The notes under the pieces were generated by a model. That model made no database searches. It was not told where the DNA came from and worked only from the letters and a program-made list of their open reading frames with translations. Below are positions 5,959 to 13,278 of a DNA stretch of 20,635 bases, in pieces. Made by a program: the position numbers and the translations under genes. This DNA is from CAYJAD01 sp964369995. Its GTDB lineage: Bacteria > Desulfobacterota > Desulfovibrionia > Desulfovibrionales > Desulfovibrionaceae. The stretch spans positions 1 through 20,635 of the forward strand of contig CAYJHH010000043.1 of NCBI GenBank assembly GCA_964369995.1, read 5' to 3'. Every line of letters starts with the position of its first letter. The stretch's first letter is position 1.

Positions 5959-8439
5959 TTACTTTTTGTTTACAATCCATTGATACAGCATGTTTCGTAA
6001 GACTTTAGGATCAATAGGTTTTGTGAGGTGGTCATTCATGCCTGCCTCAAAGCTTTGTTCCCTGTGCATTTGCATGGCATGCGCTGTCATGGCAATGATG
6101 GGTATATTTTCGGGCTCATAACCAGGCAGCTTACGAATGTGCTTTGTGGCGGTGAGTCCATCCATGATAGGCATTTGAATATCCATGAGCACTATATCAA
6201 AATGTGTCAGTTGGCAGAGCTCTAAAGCTTGCTGTCCATTGTCGGCCAATTGTATGCTCAGTCCCAAATCTTCCAAAAGAGCTATGGCAATTTCTTGGTT
6301 AATTTCATTGTCTTCTGTAAGCAATACCGAGCGTCCTGCTAGTTCTTGATAGCGTTTTTGATCTTCGGTATGCGTGAGTTCTTGCACGCCATCAATGGGA
6401 ATGTGTAAAGCATGCATGATGGTGGCCCAAAGGGGCATGGGTAAAATGGGCTTGGGTAAAAAGCCTACAAACAGATTTTTCCAATCATCTGTCAGTATAC
6501 TGCGGCTATAGGCAGAGGTGAGTAGCATGGGGGGGCATTGTTTTAAGCCTAAGGCTTGCATGCGTTGCGCCGCTTCATAGCCTGTAATATGCGGCATTTT
6601 CCAGTCAATTATGGCCAGTGAAATGGGGGTGCCAAGGTTTTGTGCTTCTTGTAAAAGGGTACAGGCTTCTTCAATGGTGGCGGCAGTCTTTATGTTAAAT
6701 CCACAATAGCTGAGCATTTCTTCTAGGGTTTGGCGAGACATGGGCATGTCATCCAAAATAAGAATACTTTCCTTTTTCACAAGGCTTACATCTAGCCACT
6801 GATTATCTTTATGCGCCGCAAGACTCACATCAAAAGAAAAAGTGGTGCCTAGGCCTTCTGTGCTTTGCACGCTAATTTTTCCGCCCATTTGTTCCACAAT
6901 ATTTTTACTGATGGTAAGGCCAAGGCCTGTGCCACCAAAGCGGCGAGTAATGGTGTGTTCGGCTTGTTCAAAGGGGCGAAAAATGGCGGCGAGGCGTTCT
7001 TCATTCATGCCAATGCCTGTGTCGCTCACATCCATGCCGAGGGTATAAATGGTGCCGTGTTGCGCTTTTTTGTAAACGCGCAAGGCAATATGACCTTTTT
7101 GCGTAAACTTTACAGCATTGCTAAAAAGATTGGTGAGCACTTGCCCAAGGCGTACACCATCGCCTAAAAATTGTGCCGGTAGGGTAGGGTCCACATTAAA
7201 AAGAATTTCAATGGGCTTATTATGGGTGAGGGTGCAGCAAGTGGTGGAAATATTATCCAAAATATCTGTCAGGCTAAAGGGAGCCTCTTCCAATTCTAAC
7301 TTGCCGGCTTCAATTTTTGAAAGATCCAGCACATCATTTATAATGTGTAAAAGGCTTTCACCGGCTTTGCGAATATTTTCCAAATAGTGGCAAATGGCGG
7401 GGTCTTGTGTGTGCTGTAAGCAAAGATGACTCATACCCAAAATGGCATTCATGGGGGTGCGAATTTCGTGGCTGATATTGGCAAAAAAGAGGTTTTTGCT
7501 TTGGCGCGCTTCATCGGCAGCCAGCAAAGCTTCTTGCAATTCCACTTGATGTTCGGCTAAGTTTTTGATGATTCTTTTTTCCACACTGAGGTCACGTATA
7601 TAGCTTATGAAGGCCTCTTGCCCCTGCGTATAGGTACGAATCATGGTGATTTCACAGGGTAATGGGTCACCATGAGCATTACAATGCATCCATTCAAAGC
7701 TGTGGTGACCTTTTTCAAAGGTGCGTTGTACCGCTGCAAAGGCCTTTTCACTGCTATGAGCGCCACAGGGTTGCATTTCCGGAGAAAATTTATGAAATTT
7801 TCCTTTAAAAGCTTCTTTATTATCAATACCGTAAAACTCTAGGAGTTTAGGGTTGCAATCCATCAATGTGAGGTTAAAATTTTCTCGGGCATTGGCATTG
7901 GAGGCTTGAGAAGTAAAAAGCTCGGCGTCTAAAGTCCAAATGCCAATGGCTAAAGGTGAGGCATTGAACATATTTTCTATGTTGATATTGGATTGGCGCA
8001 AGGCACTTTCCATGCTTTGTACATCATTGAGTAATACTAAAGAGCCACCTATGCCATCATAGCCAGCTACGGAGGGGATAAAGCTTTTGAAAAGTATACG
8101 AACAGGCATAATCCCTATGATTGGATGATGCCATAAATAGTCCATCTCATATTGCGTGTTGGGATGGCTGAGTACTTCTATGATGGCTTTTTGAATATAT
8201 GGGCGCTCTTGCTCTAGGACGCGGTCGTACCAATAATGAAAAACCCCATTGGGGGAAAGCTCTTCTTCAATGGCTAGGTGCTTTTGTAAGCTTGCGTCAA
8301 GATACATTAAAGGTTCACGGCTTTCTTTATGCATGAGTAAATGCCAATGTCCCACGCGGGATTGCGCAAGTTCTGTTTGAATACGCAGTTCTGAATTTTT
8401 AAGTACTGCAGTGGTAGGAGGTGTGGCATTTTGGGGCAT
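5959..8439 (-). CDS. Soluble hybrid sensor histidine kinase with two receiver domains
   Basis: Signal-transducing kinase of 826 residues with no membrane segment or signal peptide, so probably cytoplasmic. Order: a PAS-like domain (about 15-140), a second PAS domain (about 150-290, starting FNASPLAIGIW), then HisKA with the phospho-acceptor His324 in SHEIRTPMN. The ATPase domain shows an N box (NLFSNAVKF), G1 (DTGIGM) and G2 (GGTGLGL). Receiver 1 has Asp612 in IIDWKMP; receiver 2 has Asp753 in VLMDIQMP, with TEDN upstream and the conserved Lys in LTKPI. There is no HPt domain, so phosphate must be passed elsewhere if this is a phosphorelay. The start ATG has CGGAG seven bases upstream. It is divergent from the rgpF-like gene and 211 bases upstream of rimP. 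The ligand and targets cannot be told from sequence. Confidence 0.95.
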   Translation of the reverse strand: MPQNATPPTTAVLKNSELRIQTELAQSRVGHWHLLMHKESREPLMYLDASLQKHLAIEEELSPNGVFHYWYDRVLEQERPYIQKAIIEVLSHPNTQYEMDYLWHHPIIGIMPVRILFKSFIPSVAGYDGIGGSLVLLNDVQSMESALRQSNINIENMFNASPLAIGIWTLDAELFTSQASNANARENFNLTLMDCNPKLLEFYGIDNKEAFKGKFHKFSPEMQPCGAHSSEKAFAAVQRTFEKGHHSFEWMHCNAHGDPLPCEITMIRTYTQGQEAFISYIRDLSVEKRIIKNLAEHQVELQEALLAADEARQSKNLFFANISHEIRTPMNAILGMSHLCLQHTQDPAICHYLENIRKAGESLLHIINDVLDLSKIEAGKLELEEAPFSLTDILDNISTTCCTLTHNKPIEILFNVDPTLPAQFLGDGVRLGQVLTNLFSNAVKFTQKGHIALRVYKKAQHGTIYTLGMDVSDTGIGMNEERLAAIFRPFEQAEHTITRRFGGTGLGLTISKNIVEQMGGKISVQSTEGLGTTFSFDVSLAAHKDNQWLDVSLVKKESILILDDMPMSRQTLEEMLSYCGFNIKTAATIEEACTLLQEAQNLGTPISLAIIDWKMPHITGYEAAQRMQALGLKQCPPMLLTSAYSRSILTDDWKNLFVGFLPKPILPMPLWATIMHALHIPIDGVQELTHTEDQKRYQELAGRSVLLTEDNEINQEIAIALLEDLGLSIQLADNGQQALELCQLTHFDIVLMDIQMPIMDGLTATKHIRKLPGYEPENIPIIAMTAHAMQMHREQSFEAGMNDHLTKPIDPKVLRNMLYQWIVNKK

Positions 8440-8460
8440 AAAAAACTCCGCAAATAAGGC

Positions 8461-8482
8461 TTCCTAGAGAAAAAACTAGGAA
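8461..8482. other. Small hairpin in the leader of the kinase gene
   Basis: TTCCTAG (8461-8467) and CTAGGAA (8476-8482) are perfect 7-bp complements around an A-rich 8-base loop. The hairpin lies 21 bases upstream of the kinase start codon, just outside its ribosome binding site. It may affect translation or mRNA stability, but nothing proves a role. Confidence 0.45.
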
Positions 8483-8558
8483 AAATTCTAAAAAATAGCT
8501 ACAATTTCAAAGATGACAAAATATATTATCTCACAAGTGTATAATACAGGTGCTAAAG

Positions 8559-8663
8559 TTGTAAAGTAAGGTAATACTTTTTTTTAGTAAAGGGTAATTT
8601 GGGGTTTGCACGTTAAGTTTTGTGCTTGTAAAGTTTTTGTTAACAGTAGTGTGCGCTTTACAA
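8559..8663. repeat. Three copies of the octamer TTGTAAAG upstream of the rgpF-like gene
   Basis: Copies lie at 8559-8566 and 8626-8633 (plus) and 8656-8663 (inverted, CTTTACAA). The last two form an inverted pair with 22 bases between them. They lie between the divergent kinase and rgpF-like genes, where operator sites would be expected. Binding by a regulator is inference. Confidence 0.4.
8606..8634 (+). promoter_or_regulatory. Possible promoter for the rgpF-like gene
   Basis: TTGCAC (8606-8611), a 17-base spacer and TAAAGT (8629-8634) form a weak sigma-70-type match, about 65 bases before the start codon. The -35 sequence is the same as that proposed for the symporter gene. The match is weak and other A/T-rich boxes nearby could serve. 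Confidence 0.3.
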
Positions 8664-8698
8664 AATAGCCGCTTTTTATTTTATAAAAAAGGTGAATT

Positions 8699-10549
8699 AT
8701 GCCAATTGTACAAGGAAAATACATACTCACTGGGGGGCTGATTCCTTTTTTTCAAGGAAAAAGGGCCTCTGCTTTTTTAATGGCTAAGCAAAAGAGTTCT
8801 TTGCAAGCCTTGCCGGTGCAAACGCAAAGCATGGCGGCGCATATTCATTGTGTGCGTGGGCAAGGGCAGGATTTTAGTGGGCAAAAGGTGGTTTTGGTAG
8901 CGCATTGGGATGTACAGGGGCGGGTGGACATACATGTTCAGCAGCAATGCCGCTACTTTAAAGAGATGGGCCATAAGGTTATTTTATGCTCTGCGGCGCC
9001 TTTATCTTCGTGCACATGTACCTCTTCTGAGCAAGACTATGCCCACGCCATCATTTACCGCACATGTGAGGGGTATGATTTCACCTCTTGGAAAGCGGCT
9101 TTAGAATTCTTTCCTTCCATAGGGCAATGTGAAGAATTGGTGCTGACCAATGATAGTTATTTTGGCCCGCTACAGGGAGGTGAAAAAGGGTATCCGCAAG
9201 ATATAGCTGCCATTCATGCGCATATGCACACATTTGATTGTGACTTTTGGGGAATGACCTTCAGCATGCAGCGTTATCCTCATATACAAAGTTATTATTT
9301 GGTTTTACGCAAAAAAGCAGTGCAATCTGCTGCTTTGGCAGACTTTTTTTCTCGTGTGCCTTTAAGTTCTCAGCGCGGGCATGCGGTGGAGTTGGAATTG
9401 GCCTTTACATCGTGGCTTGCGTATCACGGTTTACGGCCGGCCGCTTACGCTGTGCCTTTATGCATGGGCTATGAAATGCATGCGTATAATCCTACCTTGC
9501 ATTTGCATCGGCACATGTATGCCCATGGTATACCTTTTATGAAAAAAGAAGTGCTGCGTAGTGAAGATGGCTATATATTTTTTAAAAATGCCTGTACACA
9601 GCGTTCGGCATCGGAAAAGGCTCTGTACCCTTGGGCATGGGTGGATGATTACTTTTTACGCCTGCGTAGCGGGCCCAATACAGATCGTGGCACAGGTAAG
9701 GTGTATGGGCATTTTCCCCCCGATGTACTGTGCTGTTATGAAGCCTTAGATAGACAAAAAATGTCTTTAGCTCCTCCACCCAAAGAGCAGAAAGCGCTTT
9801 CTCTTTCGCAAAATGTTCCTTTGCACATAAGTATTTTTGTGCAGGATATGCGGTATATGCAGGATTTGCTTCCGTATTTACAGCATATGCCGCGTGAAGG
9901 GCATGTGCATATATTGCTTAGCCAAAGCCTTTGGAAAGCGCCTATACATAGGCTTTTACATCCCTTGGGCTTTGCTTCACTTGTCTACCATACAGAAATA
10001 CTGGATGCCATGCAGGGTTTTTTGCAAGTGGTGCGTGCGGTACAAGATGACAGTGCCTTATTGGTGAATATACAGGCGGCGCCTTGGGATTTTACGGCAA
10101 GTCTTCGATCTTCCATGATGCCGGACGAGTTAGCAGCCTTAGATGCCACAGCGCGGCGTATTATGTATGAAGCTTTGTGTGGTACGGCGCAAAGGGTGCA
10201 AGCCCTTTGGCAATGCCTTTTGCAAAATCCACAACTAGGCATGGTCACCGGCCCCTTTTTTCCGCCTTATGCGCGCAGTGTACAAGGGGCAGAACGTGGG
10301 CTTATGCAAGAGCTTTTACAAAGTCAGGGCATATCTTTACCGCCAGATGCGGCTGTGGATTATGCGCTGCAAGGGCAGTTTTGGGCAAGGGCAGAAACGG
10401 TGCGCATGTGGGCAGATATACCCTTGGATGCGGCTCTTTTTGCGCGTTTTGCTCGGCATGGGCAGCAAGGGGCTTTGGGTGTAGCGCTGGAAAAAGTACT
10501 TTTTTTTGGCTGTGGACTTAAGGGGAAAACCTGGAGCCGTGTGCTGTAG
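8699..10549 (+). CDS. RgpF-like (rhamnan synthesis F family) glycan biosynthesis protein
   Basis: 616-residue protein. Its first half matches the RgpF family, whose members act in synthesis of rhamnose-containing polysaccharide or other surface glycans. Family landmarks in order are VVLVAHWDVQGRVD (about 64-77), IIYRTCEGYDFTSWKAAL (about 117-136), LVLTNDSYFGPL (about 148-159) and CDFWGMT (about 180-186), followed by SYYLVLRKKAV. The second half (about 375-600) keeps the RgpF-type ending (NPQLGMVTGPFFPP, then GQFWARAETVRMW). The usual asparagine/arginine-rich NRGRD-type motif and the HTKK-type motif expected between them are not recognisable. The ATG at 8699 has AAGGTGA three bases upstream. 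No signal peptide is seen. It stands alone rather than in a glycan cluster, so the acceptor and the sugar are unknown. Confidence 0.85.
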   Translation: MPIVQGKYILTGGLIPFFQGKRASAFLMAKQKSSLQALPVQTQSMAAHIHCVRGQGQDFSGQKVVLVAHWDVQGRVDIHVQQQCRYFKEMGHKVILCSAAPLSSCTCTSSEQDYAHAIIYRTCEGYDFTSWKAALEFFPSIGQCEELVLTNDSYFGPLQGGEKGYPQDIAAIHAHMHTFDCDFWGMTFSMQRYPHIQSYYLVLRKKAVQSAALADFFSRVPLSSQRGHAVELELAFTSWLAYHGLRPAAYAVPLCMGYEMHAYNPTLHLHRHMYAHGIPFMKKEVLRSEDGYIFFKNACTQRSASEKALYPWAWVDDYFLRLRSGPNTDRGTGKVYGHFPPDVLCCYEALDRQKMSLAPPPKEQKALSLSQNVPLHISIFVQDMRYMQDLLPYLQHMPREGHVHILLSQSLWKAPIHRLLHPLGFASLVYHTEILDAMQGFLQVVRAVQDDSALLVNIQAAPWDFTASLRSSMMPDELAALDATARRIMYEALCGTAQRVQALWQCLLQNPQLGMVTGPFFPPYARSVQGAERGLMQELLQSQGISLPPDAAVDYALQGQFWARAETVRMWADIPLDAALFARFARHGQQGALGVALEKVLFFGCGLKGKTWSRVL

Positions 10550-10609
10550 AAATTGCATGGCATGTCCTGCGTGAAAGATGTATTTGTCATCACGAATGAT
10601 TTTTGAAAA

Positions 10610-10650
10610 GGGGAGGGAAAAACTTTTTCATGCAAAGTTTTTCCCTCCCC
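10610..10650 (-). terminator. Perfect 17-bp hairpin ending the symporter transcript
   Basis: GGGGAGGGAAAAACTTT (10610-10626) pairs perfectly with 10634-10650 around the loop TTCATGC. On the minus strand the stem is followed by TTTTCAAAAAT, so it can act as a rho-independent terminator for the symporter gene, which stops 28 bases before it. It also lies 60 bases after the convergent rgpF-like gene and may stop that transcript too, though the U tract on that strand is missing. Stem sequence and organisation resemble the hairpins at 53-110 and 238-288. Confidence 0.8.
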
Positions 10651-10678
10651 ATAAGAAGCTCTGTGGTATAATCAGAGA

Positions 10679-12052
10679 TTATTTAAAAAACTTCATATAG
10701 CCTTGGGCAAAAACGAAAAGAATGACCAAGGGGAGAACGTAGGTGAGATAGGTGCGCAAAAAAGTGGGGAAGTTTTTCCCTTGACCGGTATTGGTTTCTT
10801 GCAAAAACTTATCATAGCCCCAGCCATAGCGTGATGTACAAAAGATGAGTACGGCTAAGGAGCCTAAAGGTAGCATATTTTGGCTAATGATAAAGTCTTC
10901 TAAATCCAAAATGTTGGTTCCGGGGCCTAGGGGCTCAAATCCTGCCCAAAGATTAAAGCCTAAAATACAAGGTAATACGCCAATGCTTATGGCAATAAAG
11001 GTAATAATATTACTTTTTTTGCGTGAAAACTCATGCGCGTCCATAAGGTAGGCTATGATGGCTTCAAATACTGCAATGACGGTGGTAAGGGCGGCGCAGG
11101 CCATGAAAATAAAGAAGAGCAAGCCCCAGAATTCTCCGCCAGCCATGGAATTAAAAATATTGGGCAGGGTAATAAAAATAAGCGCAGGGCCGGCATTGGG
11201 CTGTACGCCAAAGGTAAAGCATGCAGGGAAGATGATAATCCCTGCCATGAGCGCCACAAAGGTATCTAAACCAATAATATACGTGGCTTCACTGGTGAGG
11301 GAGCGCTCCTTGCTAAGATAGGAGCCAAAAATCATCATGGAGCCTATGCCCACACTAATGGTAAAAAAGGCTTGATTCATGGCATCATTTAAAAGGTTGA
11401 GTAAACCTGCTTCTTTGGCTCTGGCAAAGTCAGGGGCAAGATAAAAACTGAGGCCTTGCTCGGCACCGGATAAGGTAAGGGAGTGTCCGGCTAGAATAAT
11501 AAGCAGGGCTAGCAAACCCATCATCAAAAATTTTACAATGCGTTCCACACCTTTTTGCACCCCAAGCATGCAAGAACCAATGCCAAGCACAATAACAAGC
11601 ATGGACCACCCATACATGGGTAAGGGCTCAGAAAGCATGGTGCCAAAAAATTGGCCTACCTCTTGGGGTTGCAACGTGCTTAAGGCGCCGGTGGCTGTAT
11701 GATAGCAATAGGCCACAAGCCAGCTAGCCACGGGAATATAAAACATCATGAGTATAAAGGGGCCAAGGCCGCCAATGATACCAAGCTTATGCCATTGGCT
11801 ACCGGGCTTTTCTAAGGTGTTAAAGGCACGTCCCCAGCTTTTTTGTGCAGCGCGCCCCATGGAAAATTCCATGATAAGAATAGGTAAACCCACAGCAAAA
11901 AGAAAGAAAAAATATGCTGCAAGAAAAACGGCGCCGCCATATTGCCCTGCCACAAAGGGAAAGCGCCAAACATTACCAAGGCCAATGGCACAGCCTGCAG
12001 AAAGAAGGAGAAAACCCAAACGAGAGGCCAATTGTTCTCTAGAAGTGTTCAT
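10679..12052 (-). CDS. Sodium:neurotransmitter symporter family (SNF/NSS) transporter
   Basis: Inner-membrane Na+-coupled transporter, 457 residues, with 11 or 12 hydrophobic segments. The family signature is at the N-terminus: SRLGFLLLSAGCAIGLGNVWRFPFVAGQYGGAVFL, the unwound first helix that binds Na+ and substrate in LeuT-fold proteins. FSMGRAAQKS follows. The segment ISVGIGSMMIFGSYL is typical of helix 6 and its neighbours. Bacterial members usually carry amino acids such as tryptophan, tyrosine or leucine; the substrate here cannot be read from sequence. The length is normal for bacterial members and shorter than LeuT-type 12-helix forms. The start ATG has AAAGGAT six bases upstream. It is monocistronic, with its own promoter (12086-12114) and terminator. 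Confidence 0.95.
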   Translation of the reverse strand: MNTSREQLASRLGFLLLSAGCAIGLGNVWRFPFVAGQYGGAVFLAAYFFFLFAVGLPILIMEFSMGRAAQKSWGRAFNTLEKPGSQWHKLGIIGGLGPFILMMFYIPVASWLVAYCYHTATGALSTLQPQEVGQFFGTMLSEPLPMYGWSMLVIVLGIGSCMLGVQKGVERIVKFLMMGLLALLIILAGHSLTLSGAEQGLSFYLAPDFARAKEAGLLNLLNDAMNQAFFTISVGIGSMMIFGSYLSKERSLTSEATYIIGLDTFVALMAGIIIFPACFTFGVQPNAGPALIFITLPNIFNSMAGGEFWGLLFFIFMACAALTTVIAVFEAIIAYLMDAHEFSRKKSNIITFIAISIGVLPCILGFNLWAGFEPLGPGTNILDLEDFIISQNMLPLGSLAVLIFCTSRYGWGYDKFLQETNTGQGKNFPTFLRTYLTYVLPLVILFVFAQGYMKFFK

Positions 12053-12085
12053 GGTATATCCTTTGGTTAAGAAATAATTTTTCTC

Positions 12086-12114
12086 ATTGTATACAGTGTT
12101 TTTTTAAAGTGCAA
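12086..12114 (-). promoter_or_regulatory. Probable promoter of the symporter gene
   Basis: On the minus strand TTGCAC (12114-12109), a 17-base spacer and TACAAT (12091-12086, five of six consensus positions) lie 34 bases before the start codon. The spacing is ideal; the -35 box is weak. Confidence 0.5.
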
Positions 12115-12225
12115 TTCTATTATGTGCCTTGCGCTTGTATGGTTCCTATTATTTTTTTGTGAAGAAAAAAGAAAGTGTGTGTTATGATACTTGTGAATCT
12201 GCCATGGCTATGAAATGTTTTATCC

Positions 12226-12231
12226 TATAAT
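12226..12231 (+). promoter_or_regulatory. Consensus -10 box upstream of the mipA-like gene
   Basis: A perfect TATAAT without a recognisable -35 box at 16-18 bases. If used, transcription starts near 12238 and the mRNA carries a leader of about 195 bases containing all hairpins listed below. The missing -35 would suggest help from an activator; that is inference. Confidence 0.4.
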
Positions 12232-12253
12232 GAATAGTGATTATGCTTGCTAG

Positions 12254-12405
12254 AAGCCACCTCATAATTACGCGATAGCGTATTTTGAGGGGCTTTTAGG
12301 CGTCAAACTGTTGTTTGACGCGGTGGCGTAGCCACCGGAACAAGCCAAAAACCGCGTTTTTTGACGCAGTGATACAACATAATTCAGCCCAAGCTGAATT
12401 ATGAG
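12254..12405 (+). promoter_or_regulatory. Multi-hairpin leader region before the mipA-like gene
   Basis: This is the main content of the 380-bp gene-free stretch 12053-12432. Hairpins in order: 12254-12296 (AAGCC and CTCATAATTACGC against GCGTATTTTGAG and GGCTT, loop GATA, followed by TTTT); 12300-12321 (GCGTCAAAC, loop TGTT, GTTTGACGC, perfect); 12322-12336 (GGTGGC, GTA, GCCACC, perfect); 12378-12403 (CATAATTCAGC, loop CCAA, GCTGAATTATG, perfect 11 bp). Alternative pairings exist. TTTGACGC recurs at 12360-12367 and competes for GCGTCAAA at 12300-12307. CTCATAATT at 12261-12269 is also complementary to AATTATGAG at 12397-12405. No known riboswitch class is recognised. A repeat element is possible instead. 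Confidence 0.7.
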
Positions 12406-12432
12406 ATGCGTTCTAATCAGTAAGGAGGCAGT

Positions 12433-13278
12433 ATGAAAGCAGGGTGTAGCATTTGGGTAATGGTAGTATGTTTAATTTTTGCGCAAGGCGCGTTAACAAC
12501 TGCGGCCGCACAAAATACCACGGGGTCGCCGCCTACAAACACACATATGGCCGGTGCTGAGGGCGCCGAAGGTACATATAGACCCATGCAACCCACATGG
12601 CTTTTGGGAGCAGGGGGGGCTTTTACGTCTAGTCCTTATAAAAAATATGATACGTGGACGCCCACGCCCATTATTGCTTATAATGGTAAATATTTTTACA
12701 TACGTGGTACCCAAGGGGGCGTGAAATTTTCCCCCACAAAAAATATCACTGTGGGCGCTTTTTTAGAATACGATTTTACCAACTTTTTTGCGCATAATAG
12801 TGATGATGAAGCATTAGAGCATTTAGAAAATCGCTATGGTTCCTTGTTGGCTGGGCTTATGGGTACGGTGGCCATGCCTTTTGGCGGTAATTTGCGCGCT
12901 TCGGTGGCTACCAATGTATTGGCTACCCATGGTGGCGTGGTAGGTACCTTGGAATACGATTATATGTTACGCTATGAAAAACTCATGGTGACACCCTTTG
13001 TGGGGGCAAAGTTTTTTAGCAGTGACTATGTGGATTATTATTACGGCGTCAGCGGCTCAGAGGCGGCGCGCACCGGTCTTGAAAAATATTCCTTAAATTC
13101 CATGGCAGTGGAGCCTTATGTGGGCTTACGCTTAAATTATTCTTTTACAGAAAATATTTCTGCCACCTTGGGCGGTAGTGTACGTTTTTTGAGCCCGCAA
13201 GTGCTGGATAGCCCCATGGTGGATGCACATAAACCGGTGACATATTCAATTTTTGGTGGTATATTGTATGGTTTTTAA
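12433..13278 (+). CDS. MipA/OmpV family outer membrane protein
   Basis: 281-residue outer membrane beta-barrel of the MipA/OmpV family. A Sec signal peptide is clear: a Lys near the N-terminus, a hydrophobic core (WVMVVCLIFAQGAL) and a likely cut after AAA at residues 24-26. The mature part begins with a low-complexity linker, followed by alternating aromatic strands. Family landmarks are WTPTPIIAYNGKYFYIRG, the VDYYYGVSGSEA segment (YYGV with a following acidic and Ala residue is diagnostic), LDSPMVDAHKPVTYS and the terminal Phe (YGF) used for outer membrane assembly. Members act as scaffolding or porin-like proteins; the precise role is unknown. The start has a strong site, AAGGAGG, five bases before the ATG. 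The stop codon overlaps that of the convergent DUF4037 gene. Confidence 0.92.
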   Translation: MKAGCSIWVMVVCLIFAQGALTTAAAQNTTGSPPTNTHMAGAEGAEGTYRPMQPTWLLGAGGAFTSSPYKKYDTWTPTPIIAYNGKYFYIRGTQGGVKFSPTKNITVGAFLEYDFTNFFAHNSDDEALEHLENRYGSLLAGLMGTVAMPFGGNLRASVATNVLATHGGVVGTLEYDYMLRYEKLMVTPFVGAKFFSSDYVDYYYGVSGSEAARTGLEKYSLNSMAVEPYVGLRLNYSFTENISATLGGSVRFLSPQVLDSPMVDAHKPVTYSIFGGILYGF

